The translations under genes and the position numbers were made by a program. From positions 1,426,001 to 1,490,000 of the forward strand of contig JAQSEB010000138.1 in assembly GCA_030063045.1 (NCBI GenBank): a DNA stretch of 64,000 nt, in the 5' to 3' direction. Within the stretch, counting starts at the first letter, position 1. Each line of letters opens with the position of its first letter. This DNA comes from Pratylenchus scribneri. Taxonomy: Eukaryota > Nematoda > Chromadorea > Rhabditida > Pratylenchidae. The notes beneath the pieces were generated by a model. The model searched no databases. It was given only the letters and a program-made list of their open reading frames with translations, and was not told the origin of the DNA. Of this stretch, positions 13,301-24,033 are shown piece after piece.

Positions 13301-16077
13301 CATCCAATCAACAAGGAAAGTAAAAGTAAGTGAGATAATGAAAATTACCAAAAAAAAGTGAGAATAAATTAAAAATATCATTACCTAATTTAAATATTAT
13401 TTTTCACCTAAAAAATAAATTCTTTAAATTTGTAATCATATCGATCAATTTTTCTAAAAGTTTTCTAAAGTGGCGGACGAATATATCATGGCAATCAATT
13501 TTAAATATTAGAAAAAAATATTTTTCAAAAAAGTATTATATAGTTGACTAAATTAGATAAAGTAAGTATAAAAATAATTAATGAGCAAATTAGAAAATTA
13601 TTCATTCATCAATCAAAATCAAAAATAAAAATTTCATTATTATTCTGCATTTTAAAGAAAAAAGAAAATTTTCTACCCTCCCATCACTCTTTAATTTTTG
13701 TGATGATCAAATCAAATTTGCAAAAAGGAGATAGGAGATTAAACAAAAGAAATATCTCAATAAAATTAATTTATTCCAAAAATTTTTATGTGTATTTTCA
13801 TTTTTATTTTGATTAGTTTCTAAATCCAATTTTTCATACTTCCAATTATAATAAAATATAATTTTATTTTTTAAATAAATTAAAATTATAATTTTTTTTA
13901 ATATAGTTGGTGGCATTGTTCTCTATATTCGAATTATGTTTAATTCTACAAAATTCAAAGAAGGTTTGAATTATCATCAGAACAAATTCCTTATGAATAA
14001 TTGGTATCGCTACAATGAAAAAAAGGAAGGTGGAGATTGGCAAGAGGAAACCGAACGGAAACAGCACGATCTTGTGCCAGGAGAACGATTCACAATGAAA
14101 ATTGTAGTGGAAGAAATGGATTTTTTAGTTGTTTTGAATAATCAATCGGCCAGAATGGAATTAACAGAATGCAATCCTGGCGCCTTTTTTAGGTGCTCCG
14201 ACTTTTCCGGCTCAGACTTTTCCGCCCCGGACTTTTCCGGCCCAAAATCGCACTTTTCCGGCACATTTTTTTAAATGAAATTTTTCCGGCTCGGACTTTT
14301 ACGGCCGAAAATCGGACTTTTCCGGCCACAATTCGGACTTTTCCGGCTACCTTCTCATATTTGCCTGCAGGAATGAAGGCGAATTGATTGTGTGGGAATG
14401 CATAAAAATGAATTTGATTGATACAAAATTTTTTATAATATGATTGTAATATTATAACATTTTCTTATAATTGAACACAAAAGGCCCTCATTAGGGATAA
14501 CAAAATTATGAGTTAGTGGAGATTTGGATGTTTTTTAATTGATAAAATCAATCTTTTGCATTTGAATTAAAAAGTTCATTTTTGTATAAAAATTAACATT
14601 TTCCAAAAAAATTGGAAAAATGGGCCGGAAAGTCCAAATTGTAGCCGGAAAAGGTCGAATTGTAGCCGGAAAAGTCCGAATTGTGGCCGGAAAAGATCGA
14701 ATTGTAGCCGGAAAAGTCCGAATTGCGACCGGAAAAGTCCGGGACGGAAAAGTCATATAACCTTTTTTTTCCATTTAGGAACAAGAAATGCAGATTGGCG
14801 CCTTGGAGTGCTGATCATTTGCAGGTGATTTTATAAAAATATTGAGCAGTTTTTTATAATATTTATTTACACATTTTTAAAATTTAAAATTTTTCAGATT
14901 TTTGGTGATGTAGAAATACCCATTGAGAAAATTAAACGCATAAATACAAGAAAGAACAAACTGAAATTGCCCTACATAAAAAATTTGGAAAATGGACTTG
15001 AGATTACCGAAAAAGTTTCACTTTGGATCAAAGGCAATCATAACGTGACAAATTTGAATAACCAAGAAGAAATTGCATTCACAATAGGCATTTATCATGA
15101 TGGAATAGGAAATTTCAATTGGCAACGCGAACAATATGGAAGTAAGTTAATTATGATCAATTATGATCATTGCGTTAAATAAAATTCAATTAAAAAAATA
15201 TTTATTTATTTATCTAATTGAATTTTTTAGTTGGCGAAGCACTTCTTCACTTCGATTTTACATTTAATGGCGGAGTTAAAATTTCAACTTCTGTAATTGT
15301 TTTTAATATTGATATCTTAAAAATAAAAATATACATTTAATAGGTAAAGAATTCTGAAGGAAAATTGGATCGAGCAGATGATAAAGAAATTTTAAGAATT
15401 GGTCATGGCGTGATGAACAACAAATTGAGATACAAATTGGTCTTGTTGTGATCTCGAATATTGCACAATATGAAATCCGGGTGAACCACCAAAATACAAC
15501 CATATTGGGAATGGAATTGCCATTATGGGCTGGGGATTATTTATATGTATGTGAATATATATGATCTGGAAAATATTTTTCTTGAGTCAATATTTAATAT
15601 GAATACGATCCAAATTATAACCATTCAATAATAATAGGGCTAAAAAGCTCAACAATAAATGTGAATATGAAATGTAAAAATTTCGACGCAGTAAACATTT
15701 TAGTCAATGTTTGGCTATTTTAAAATTGTAAAACTTAAGAAATCCTCTTTGGATTTAATCTATTATTACTCCATTTATATAGGAGCTATGGGTTTCATGC
15801 TTCATCTACCCCGAACTCCGAAGTATATTTCATAGATAGGAAAATAAAATGCCCTTTTTTCATGAAAGATATAATATACCTCAGTCAATAAATTTTGAAT
15901 ACTCAGTCAGTTCATCAGCTCTATCGAATGGTGTTAATTTGCATGATTTTGATTTTATAATAGCCTTATGAGCAATATTTACCCTTAATCTACATAAACT
16001 ATTAATTTTAAATTTTAGATAAATACAGGCTTTCCCAATTTATTTGTATTGACAGAAGAGCCAAAATATATTTAACA
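10327..16077 (+). CDS. Multi-domain galectin-like protein (start not found)
   Basis: Sixteen exons join in frame (2175 nt, 724 aa plus stop): 10327-10546, 10595-10672, 10717-10781, 10823-10993, 11594-11650, 11700-11868, 11935-12008, 12747-12953, 13003-13056, 13097-13325, 13907-14192, 14779-14824, 14898-15141, 15231-15292, 15397-15550, 16019-16077. About four galectin-type beta-sandwich domains are visible. The third is clearest: LVLGDQIIIEGKVPAEAQEF, then an N-rich strand, GGDWQEE, VPGERFTMKIVV and WSADHLQIFGDVEI. Each domain has a phase-1 intron just before a VG/IGxxxLxxxxF strand. Galectins bind beta-galactosides; the canonical H-NPR and WG-E sugar-contact residues are only partly kept, so sugar binding is uncertain. 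No signal peptide or start is seen at the 5' end, which may be truncated. Three introns carry iterated inverted-repeat elements. Confidence 0.6.
11037..11554. mobile_element. G/C-tract inverted-repeat element in a galectin intron
   Basis: The ends are inverted copies of GGTACTCTTCTGTTAAC followed by iterated GGGGGGGCAAACTTTTAACA units. The centre is a telomere-like, imperfectly palindromic stretch of CCTAACCCTA and TTAGGGTAGG motifs (about 11200-11390). It lies wholly within the intron 10994-11593. The right arm reads as poly-Pro in one frame, which is an artefact. Confidence 0.7.
12058..12702. mobile_element. Element with iterated TTTCAGCGCCA ends in a galectin intron
   Basis: The left end carries three TTTCAGCGCCA units (12065-12110). 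The right end carries about five TGGCGCTGAAAC units in inverted orientation (12625-12700), each array bounded inside by a GGGGGAACAGCTGG / CCAGCTGTTCCCCC pair. The inner core has inverted arms at 12271-12290 and 12441-12460 with GACGCGTC, a variant of the common core motif, in the opposite arm order. It lies within the intron 12009-12746. Confidence 0.72.
14193..14778. mobile_element. Intron made of an iterated CGGACTTTTCCGGC element
   Basis: The intron between 14192 and 14779 begins inside the left array (units of GACTTTTCCGGC, 14199-14350) and ends ~20 bp after the inverted array (GCCGGAAAAGTC units, 14628-14755). About 240 bp of ordinary A+T-rich sequence separates the arrays. The donor is AG|GTGCTC and the acceptor CATTTAG|G. 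Joining the exons restores a galectin strand (WSADHLQ) in frame, so the element is spliced out as an intron. Confidence 0.6.
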
Positions 16078-16758
16078 AAGAATAATGTGATGTTGTCTTT
16101 ATTTCATTTGGATGTTTACACAAAAAAATAAATTATTAATAAATCACGAATTAAAAACATATTACTTTATGTTCCAAAATCATTGAATTTGCTTAAAAAC
16201 ATATTTTTACCCATAAATTATTATTAATATAATATTATATAATTTTTTATTTGAATTATTTTCAAACTGATGAGCATTGTGCACAATGTTCGGTTCACCT
16301 TCATCATCTTTGTATAAAGAACCCATCTATTAGATTTTAAAATTTCAAAATATTTTTGAATCTCTTCCTCATCAGTAATCATAGAAAAAATCTCTTCCTC
16401 TTGGCACTGTCACATTGGAGCGCTTAAAATATATTTTTTAATAGATCGGATTATACACCAATTCAGCAAATCAACAAATCTCCCCAGCGATGAAAAATTT
16501 TTAATAAATTAACAATGGTTCCCACAATCCTTTAATGGGATTTTAATGGAATTCAAAATATTCTGTTTTATATTTTTTTAAATATGTATTAAAACTATAT
16601 TTATACGAAATTATAATAATTATATAAATCTGGTCATTTCTTGAATCGACACCATTTTAATGCGAAATTTATAATCCAAAATCTACAATGATTTATATTA
16701 ATAGAAAATATTAAAAGTATGCATTACTTTCAATGATTCATCATCTTATTTTCTTCTT
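16078..16758. other. Intergenic, no gene recognised
   Basis: A+T-rich spacer between convergent genes: the plus-strand galectin gene ends at 16077 and the minus-strand small gene ends at 16759. Confidence 0.5.
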
Positions 16759-17899
16759 TCATGGATTGATTGGCCATTCAGTTTCAAACCCTGGTTTACT
16801 ACATGGGCAATTTTTCGGCCTTCTATTTCTTTTCTCATCCAAACATCCTTCAAATTTCTTCCATTCCGGTCGATCAAATGTGGGAATGTCAAGTCCATAG
16901 CGTGGATTGTCGCAAATTTTCCAATTAGCATAGAAATCAAAATTATCCTGAAAATTATCATTTTATAATAAAATTTACAATCATTTTATTTGATTTTAGA
17001 ATAAAAAGATTATTTTTTGATGTCCCCATGTTTTTCATCCATATTATTTTTTCTATATCTTTCTGAATTCTTTTCTGCTAATTCAACGGTGTGGTTTTTT
17101 GTCCAAAGATAGTTTTTGATCATCTTTTAATGCTTGATTCTAAATCCTATAAATTTATATCATCCGATAGAGCTCCCGAGATGCATTGATTGACTATAGA
17201 TTTTTGGTGTTTAGATCAGGATTAAAAAATTAAATCAAACAAAAAAAAAAGAAATATGGTTTAAACGGTTCTTTGCTATGAATTTTGGCCAAACTGTGCT
17301 AACAAAATGCAGCTCGATGAGCTCTCTCGTATAGTATAAGGTATATGGTCTAATATTTCAAATGTTATAATAACTAAACTATAAATTATTTTTTCAATAT
17401 TTTTTATGTATATTATATTAATTTATAAATCATAATTTATTTTATAAAAATATAATTTTTTAATATTTTTTTCTCTAAAATGTAAATTTAAAAACCAGGT
17501 GAAAAATAAATAATAAAATTACTTTTATTTATTATATTTTTCTTTTATAAATGGGGATAATTGGTTCAAATTATATAACATTTCTATGTAATAAATTGCA
17601 AATACATGCACCTTTATATTACATTTATTATAAAAAAATTTATTTTTCAACAGAATAATTTTATATTATTTTTAAATTAAAAACTCACGTTGACTTTATC
17701 AAGAAAACTATTAATCCACCAGTGTTCATAATCATCAACCGGCGAGCAAAGGCGTTTAGATCGATATGCCTAAAAATGTTTACATTTCTATAAAATAAAT
17801 TAAATAATAAATTACCATTTTGCTTTTTCCTTGGAATATATGTTTTTCAGTGAATTTTTCCCTTAAATTTTTAATATTATTTTTATTTATCAAATGCAT
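16759..17899 (-). CDS. Small 3-exon protein of unknown function
   Basis: Exons 17899-17816, 17769-17689 and 16947-16759 (84, 81 and 189 nt, all phase 0) give 117 aa from the ATG at 17899 to the TGA at 16761. The last exon has four Cys, with C-P-C close to the end, and several Trp (CSPVDDYEHWW in exon 2, DRPEWKKFEGC in exon 3). There is no signal peptide at this start, so the true 5' end may lie further upstream or the product may be cytosolic. The overlapping 71-aa ORF at 16746-16961 reads across the TTTTCAG acceptor and is a shadow. Intron 2 (741 bp) carries a diverged palindromic element. The family is not recognised. Confidence 0.45.
17090..17345. mobile_element. Diverged palindromic element in an intron
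   Basis: It keeps the layout of the common core: GATAGAGCTCCCGAGATGCA on the left, TTTAAACGGTT and TTTTGGCCAAA inside, and GCTCGATGAGCTCTCTCGTA with GTATAAGGTATA on the right. The arms are eroded compared with other copies. Confidence 0.45.
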
Positions 17900-18599
17900 T
17901 TGTGAATTATGAACTAATTAAGACCATGAATATTAAAAATTTGTTGAATATGCATTAAATTTTTAAGGAACGCAAATTAGAATAATTTTAGCATAAATAT
18001 ATTATGAAAATATCGTCACTTTTTTGAAGAGAAATTTTATCATAAAATGTAATAAAAACCAAAATATTTAATTTAAATTTTTTTCATAATTTATTTATTT
18101 ACTTAAAGGAAAAGATTGAAATTTGTATAATGTAAATATTTTATTTCATGATTTTTTTAGATAAAAAATTCATGTGGCACCCTTATTAAAATTTTGCTTG
18201 TATATAATTTTTTATTTCGTGCCATTTCGTTTCATAATAGTGAAAAAATATTGCGTTTCCTTAAGAATTTTAAATGCCAAGTTTCCTAAAAATCACAAAA
18301 ATATTGCGTTTCCAAGCCATAATGCGCAGAAAAAGCATGTTTTGTGGCCATAAATCAATGGGTAGATCTATCAAATGTAAAAATGACTTCATTTTTGAAG
18401 GAAAGCCATATATAATCTATAAGAATAGTTAAGTATCGTTTCAAAATCCCGCGGTCAGTTGAAGACCTTCCCTTATAAGAAGATGTGGGACTCCCGTTCT
18501 TCCGTAAAGATTTTTGACTTTTTTTACACTTTTTTTTACTAACTTCGGTTTACTATTTTTACGAAACACACATGCGCTGCTTGTTTATTGATAGTTTTA
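17900..18599. other. Intergenic, no gene recognised
   Basis: A+T-rich between two minus-strand genes. It contains a partial direct duplication around ATATTGCGTTTCC (18250-18310). It should hold the promoter of the small gene at 17899. Confidence 0.45.
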
Positions 18600-19421
18600 T
18601 TACCTCTCGTCCAAATAATATTGAGCATTCACCAGTAATTCGCGAATGTCAATAACATTGGTCTCACCATGCAAATTCAATGTATCCTCAGTTTCAAAAT
18701 TGAATGAGCAACCCGTACCATTTGTAATTTTTTTAGTAATAGTATGTTGGCATGTTTTGTGTCCTATCAAAGATTCATTATAATTGCTTTTGAACCAGTG
18801 ATTATTCCATATTACACTACCGCCGCGTGATCCAATTGGAACATAAAATTTGAAATCATGTGCACAACACTGTAACGTTAAATAAAAATATATTAGTAAA
18901 AATATCGAAAATGATTGCAAATTTTTTAAAATTATTTTAAAATTAACATTAAAAATTTTAAAGTTTTAATTTGAGTGAATTTTTAATGATATAATTTTAA
19001 TATTATAATATTTGAAACCTCGCCAAAACGATTAAGAATGTAGCAATTTGTTCGAAAAAACACTTCGAATGAATGAAGATTTGCAGTGGGCAATTCCATA
19101 ATGACACTATCATTCAAAATGCCATTATGTGTCTCATTAAGCACCGTATCCAATATCTCAATATACTAAATTTAAAATGATCCAAAATAAATTCGAAAAG
19201 AAATAACAATATTCCACAACCGCTTCTCCAAGTGCGACTCCATTCTTTTTCACTCGGATATATAATCGACCTTCGGCAGCTCGAAATTGACCACATTTAA
19301 ATTGCAAATTGAAGTCAATTCGCTTTGTATTTGGAGGACATTCTCCTGGATCTCTTGATGGTTGAGCGTAAATGAAGACAATTAATAAGAAGGAAAAGGA
19401 AAGATAGAATGAAAAATTCAT
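18600..19421 (-). CDS. Transthyretin-like (TTL) secreted protein
   Basis: Three exons: 19421-19221 (or -19218), 19165-19019 and 18869-18600, about 205 aa. The product starts with a signal peptide (MNFSFYLSFSFLLIVFIYAQ). It continues with FKCGQxRAAEGRLYIRVKK, which resembles the first strand of nematode TTL proteins (C-G followed by a short variable-loop strand), then LDTVLNETHNG, like the D-D-L-x-E-x-x-T-x-x-x-G segment, then a strand ending in a conserved Cys. TTL proteins are secreted, nematode-expanded and usually 130-150 aa; some are effectors. This one is longer, with an Asn- and His-rich C-terminal region. The final codons AGG TAA overlap a possible donor (GAGAG|GTAATA), so another exon cannot be excluded. 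The weak point is overall low similarity. Confidence 0.5.
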
Positions 19422-20896
19422 TTTCTTAAATTTTAAAATAAATTTTTAAATTAAAAATTGAAAAATACTAATAATTATTTAAAAAAAAATATAAAATGTT
19501 AATTTTAAATTTTGATTGAGAGAATTATGGAATAAAGGTAAAAAATGATTTATTGAATCATCTTTTTGGGCAATCACTGGCTGCTGTTAATTCACATAAT
19601 GAATCATAAAAATAAAAAAAGAACATTTTTATAAAAATTATTTTATATAATAATAATATTAAAAAGTACATATATTCTATAGAATGATTTCAAGAATCCA
19701 GTTGGAAATTTTGTTATTGGAGAGTTTTTTACATTTTATTAAAAATTTTTTTAACGATTATTTAACTTTTAAATGCATTTAATGGCGGCGGAAAAAGACA
19801 AAAAAAATTGGGTGGATTTTCAATTTTGGGGATAATTTACAAGGAAAATGGAACTCCATGTTTGTAAGTCAAAAAATTCATGAAACAAAAGAAAAGAAAA
19901 TATTAATCTACTCTATTGAGAAAATAGTTTGACGGCGAAAATATGATATTTGCATTTTGCAGCCAATACGTATGCATATGTATCATAAAATATTTAGAAT
20001 ATAGTTAGCCTCTATCATATTACGTTCGAATTGGTTGGGAAATGCCTTAAAAAATAATTTTATTCAGATTATCACAATAGAAAATTAGGTCGAATTATTT
20101 TAAATCGAACTAAAATTGAGTAGAACGATACAGTGGGAATGTGCATGTCGCATCCTGCGAAAATAAGTTTTGAAATTGTTGTTTTTATCCAATTTTGCTA
20201 AATCATTCCCCCTTTATAAACCCGTCGAATTTGTTTTCTTTAGCCCCCTCGGGGGATCATTCTTTGCGCTTGTTTTTCCTCCTTTTCCTATGTCCCCATT
20301 GCTCTTGCTTTGTCCACAATTTTACCCCTTTTATATGCTTGAATTTCCTAGTATTGAGAATGCGATAAAATAAATTTGTTAAATTGGTAAAATGAGTTTG
20401 TATTAATTATTCAAATCCGGGGGCCCTTTGAGCTAACTTCTTTCCATCTCCTCCGGACGCTACATGCATAATAAGCCTTTCAATTACTTAAATTGCAAAT
20501 AGAATTCGATAATTTAATTAAAATTCATTATCGCCGTCCTCATTTGATATTTTTTTATGATTCCTGATTTCATTCATTCATTCTATTATTCATTTTTACT
20601 TAAAATTTTATTATTCAATTTTTTAATCATTCAACTTTATGTAAAATTTATTAGTCTAATTTTATATAATTAAAATTAATTTAACAAATTTCCCAGTTAA
20701 AAAATTCTTTTATTGGAAATTTTGCTTATTTTCTATAAGTTACACATTATATTTTTATTTATTAAATATTAATGATTTCAATAAATTAATTAAAATTATT
20801 TTATTTACATATAAATGAAAAAATAAATAATAAAGAAAAATTACTGGGATAAATATGGGCATTAAAATTGTATTAATTATATGATATTTTTATTAT
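19422..20896. other. Intergenic, no gene recognised
   Basis: A+T-rich DNA between the TTL gene promoter and the 3' end of the minus-strand peptide-precursor gene. The ORF at 20170-20373 lies in a pyrimidine-rich patch without further support. Confidence 0.5.
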
Positions 20897-22291
20897 TTAA
20901 TATAAATTGTTGAGAATTGTTCCACTGGTCCATCCATCTGCTTGACGCCTCTTTCGGCCATATAAATTTGATAGAATTGTTCCACTGGTCCATCCATCTG
21001 CTTGACGCCTTTTTCGGCCATATAAATTGGATAGAATTGTTCCACTGGTCCATCCATCTGCTTGACGCCTCTTTCGGCCATATAAATTGGATAGAATTGT
21101 GCCACTGGTCCATCCATCTGCTTGACGCCTCTTTCGGCCATATAAATTGGATAGAATTGTTCCACTGGTCCATCCATCTGCTTGACGCCTCTTTCGGCCA
21201 TATAAATTGGATAGAATTGTGCCACTGGTCCATCCATCTGCTTGACGCCTCTTTCGGCCATATAAATTGTTGAGAATTGTTCCACTGGTCCATCCATCTG
21301 CTTGACGCCTCTTTCGGCCATATAAATTTGATAGAATTGTTCCACTGGTCCATCCATCTGCTTGACGCCTCTTTCGGCCATATAAATTTGATAGAATTGT
21401 TCCACTGGTCCATCCATCTGCTTGACGCCTTTTTCGGCCATATAAATTGGATAGAATTGTTCCACTGGTCCATCCATCTGCTTGACGCCTCTTTCGGCCA
21501 TATAAATTGGATAGAATTGTGCCACTGGTCCATCCATCTGCTTGACGCCTCTTTCGGCCATATAAATTGTTGAGAATTGTTCCACTGGTCCATCCATCTG
21601 CTTGACGCCTCTTTCGGCCATATAAATTGGATAGAATTGTGCCACTGGTCCATCCATCTGCTTGACGCCTCTTTCGGCCATATAAATTTGATAGAATTGT
21701 TCCACTGGTCCATCCATCTGCTTGACGCCTCTTTCGGCCATATAAATTTGATAGAATTGTTCCACTGGTCCATCCATCTGCTTGACGCCTCTTTCGGCCA
21801 TATAAATTTGATAGAATTGTTCCACTGGTCCATCCATCTGCTTGACGCCTTTTTCGGCCATATAAATTGGATAGAATTGTTCCACTGGTCCATCCATCTG
21901 CTTGACGCCTCTTTCGGCCATATAAATTTGATAGAATTGTTCCACTGGTCCATCCATCTGCTTGACGCCTTTTTCGGCCATATAAATTTGATAGAATTGT
22001 TCCACTGGTCCATCCATCTGCTTGACGCCTTTTTCGGCCATATAAATTTGATAGAATTGTTCCACTGGCTGCTGATCCATCATTGAAGTTTTGTCGTTTA
22101 TTTCTTTCCATTTCGGTTGGCATTTCTTCAGCTTGTCGTCTTTTTCGGCCATATAAATTACTGAGAATTGTTCCACTGGCCGAACCATCCACAAATTGTG
22201 CGGTTGCACCGATTTCAGTGCCAATGAATTCAGAAAGGATAATTCCGGCTAATAAGACGGAAAGAATCATTGGAAAACGGGATTGAATCAT
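20897..22291 (-). CDS. Repetitive secreted peptide precursor A (21 copies)
   Basis: A single uninterrupted exon of 464 aa from the ATG at 22291. An N-terminal signal peptide (MIQSRFPMILSVLLAGIILS) is followed by a divergent unit, a spacer with KRQ, and then perfect 60-nt units. Each unit encodes DGWTSGTILSNLY followed by G-RKRR-QA. RKRR fits a furin/kex2-type site, and the preceding Gly after Tyr fits a C-terminal amidation donor, so processing would give about 20 copies of a 15-residue peptide QADGWTSGTILSNLY-amide, possibly with pyro-Glu. Three units have N in place of S (ILNNLY). The last copy ends in Tyr-stop without Gly. The architecture is that of a neuropeptide-like or secreted peptide precursor; I do not recognise the peptide. 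The other two frames also stay open because the unit is a multiple of three; they are shadows. Confidence 0.85.
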   Translation of the reverse strand: MIQSRFPMILSVLLAGIILSEFIGTEIGATAQFVDGSASGTILSNLYGRKRRQAEEMPTEMERNKRQNFNDGSAASGTILSNLYGRKRRQADGWTSGTILSNLYGRKRRQADGWTSGTILSNLYGRKRRQADGWTSGTILSNLYGRKRRQADGWTSGTILSNLYGRKRRQADGWTSGTILSNLYGRKRRQADGWTSGTILSNLYGRKRRQADGWTSGTILSNLYGRKRRQADGWTSGTILNNLYGRKRRQADGWTSGTILSNLYGRKRRQADGWTSGTILSNLYGRKRRQADGWTSGTILSNLYGRKRRQADGWTSGTILSNLYGRKRRQADGWTSGTILNNLYGRKRRQADGWTSGTILSNLYGRKRRQADGWTSGTILSNLYGRKRRQADGWTSGTILSNLYGRKRRQADGWTSGTILSNLYGRKRRQADGWTSGTILSNLYGRKRRQADGWTSGTILNNLY

Positions 22292-24033
22292 TTTTGATAG
22301 CTTTCGATAGAATTTAGAAGGAAATATTTGTTGTTTTTGATTGGAGGAGATTTTTGGTGTTTTTTAAGATTGGTTGATTCCATTTCCAAAATCGGCGGTC
22401 TTTTATATTCCCCAAAGTTTTTTAACACTACAAAATTTAGTGACAATTTTGTGCACAAAAGACGACCATAAATTAATCAACACAAATTTTTGTGCACGTC
22501 AACAAAATGAACACATTTTTTGGGGAGAATTTCTTCCTCTATTTGTCGATTTGGAAAGAAGATTGATCATTGGCGTTTTTCCAAATTTCATTGCGCAGAA
22601 ATTTAATAAAAATTTAAGTCACAAACACACAAAAATAAATTTTAAAAAAATGTGCTTGGCAACAATGTTCATAATTAAATTTCCTATAGGTGATTTCTGC
22701 AGGGAAGCAAAGAACTTATTTTTAAAAATAGCAAATTTACTGTTCATTAATTTCATTAATTTGCGAAACTGATTTTCATGTGAACAGCAGTGCATGGAAG
22801 TGTGCAAATAAAAATGGAAAAAGTAAATTTCCTTAAAACTAATGCGGTAAAAATAGAATATAATTTTTAATGATGAACAAATGTGTTTAAAAATCAACAT
22901 CAATCAGCAAATTTAAATTTTTTAAAGATATTTTTAAATTTTTTAAAATGTATATTTGTAAAAATGTATTTAAATGAATGTTTTTTATTCATAAAAATCA
23001 TTTTTGACTAATATTTATTGATTTATTTTATTAATTTTACATAAATCCTAAATTAAAAATCACCAATTTTGATATAATCGAAATTTTTTGTAGCAAATTT
23101 ACTAAAATGAATAGTCTAAATATGAATTTAAATATTTTATCATTAATCTATTATATATATGAACATTTATAAAAAAAAATTAAATAAAATATCAGAAATT
23201 ATTTTTTTAATTCTTGCAAAAAATTTTTCCAATATCACAACAAAATGTGACTTTGTTGACCTTTTTCTTTTTTAATTATATTTACTATTTATGCGTTATT
23301 TTATTCTCATTATTATTTGCAAAAATCATCTAGTAAATGTTTTCCATTTTCATTTCTGATCCATGTCTAAATTGATTATATTAAAGAGAAAAGAGAATAA
23401 TATTTATAATTTTTAGGTACTTGTTAAGTTTGAGTCCTCTTTTTGGGTCACCTTGTAAAAGTGAGGAAAAGTGAAGGGTCCCCCCTTTGGGTGTTAGGGT
23501 TTGGGTTTGGGTTTTGGATACATTTGGGATGATTTTTACCAAATCCCCATTCCATCCCTAGCATATCCCTGAATGACCCTAACCCCAAACCTGATGACCC
23601 ATAGGGGGGACCAAGCACTTTTCTAAAAGAGGACTCAAACTTAACAACTACCAATTTTTACAAATGAAAAAATAAATTTATTAAAAAACATTTTTTATTA
23701 TGATTTGTGCATTGTAATTTATTTCGTGATCAATTTGATCATTTTTGCCTCGATTTGATCAACAATAGTCACCAAGCACAAAATATAATTAAATTAAAAA
23801 ATTATGGGAGGCAATCGCCGCGTTGATGGACCAAAAAATTTGTAGTGATTTATTTGTCGTGGTTTTTGGTGCATAAAATTGAGCCCAAAAATGTAGTAAA
23901 CTAATCATTTTGGGGGATATAAATGTCCGCCGATTTTTGGAAATGGAATCAACCAATCTTAAAAAACACCAAAAATCTCCTCCAATCAAAAACAACAAAT
24001 ATTTCCTTTTAATTCTTACGACAGCTATCAAAA
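22292..24033. promoter_or_regulatory. Shared divergent promoter region of the peptide-precursor pair
   Basis: The 100-130 bp immediately upstream of both ATGs are near-identical inverted copies: GGAAATGGAATCAACCAATC, ACACCAAAAATCTCCTCCAA and AAACAACAAATATTTCCTT occur upstream of gene B at about 23939-24010 and upstream of gene A, reverse complemented, at about 22315-22395. Further out both have CCGCCGATTTT and a TATAAA-like run (GGATATAAATGTCCGCCG; GAATATAAAAGACCGCCG) at the same distance, a plausible TATA box. The middle is A+T-rich, holds a small inverted element, and its 132-aa ORF (22374-22772) is probably not coding. Confidence 0.6.
23421..23646. mobile_element. Small inverted-repeat element with telomere-like centre
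   Basis: The ends are inverted copies of TTGTTAAGTTTGAGTCCTCT. The inner arms read GTCCCCCCTTTGGGTGTTAGGGTTTGGGTTTGGG and its opposite, GACCCTAACCCCAAACC. The layout matches the elements at 11.0-11.6 kb and 29.8-30.0 kb. It lies between the two divergent peptide-precursor genes. Confidence 0.6.

Noticed and set aside
14193..14387. Arg/Phe/Pro repeat ORFs (FRLRLFRPGLF) and the inverse at 14535-14784
   Set aside because: They are translations of the iterated CGGACTTTTCCGGC arrays inside an intron.
16746..16961. 71-aa ORF beginning MIIFRIILISML, signal-peptide-like
   Set aside because: It reads over a TTTTCAG acceptor; the other frame from 16947 gives a Cys/Trp-bearing exon that joins the upstream exon in phase.
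20881..22060. CRISPR-like array because of regular 60-bp periodicity
   Set aside because: The units are contiguous coding repeats without spacers, in a eukaryotic genome.
20877..22224. Long ORFs in alternative frames across the peptide-repeat arrays (e.g. MDQWNNSI and MDGPVEQF repeats)
   Set aside because: A 60-nt unit keeps all frames open once one is open. Only the frame with a signal peptide and RKRR sites makes biological sense.
22374..22772. 132-aa plus-strand ORF between the peptide-precursor genes
   Set aside because: It overlaps the mirror-image promoter of gene A, lacks a signal peptide or domain, and has A+T-driven composition.
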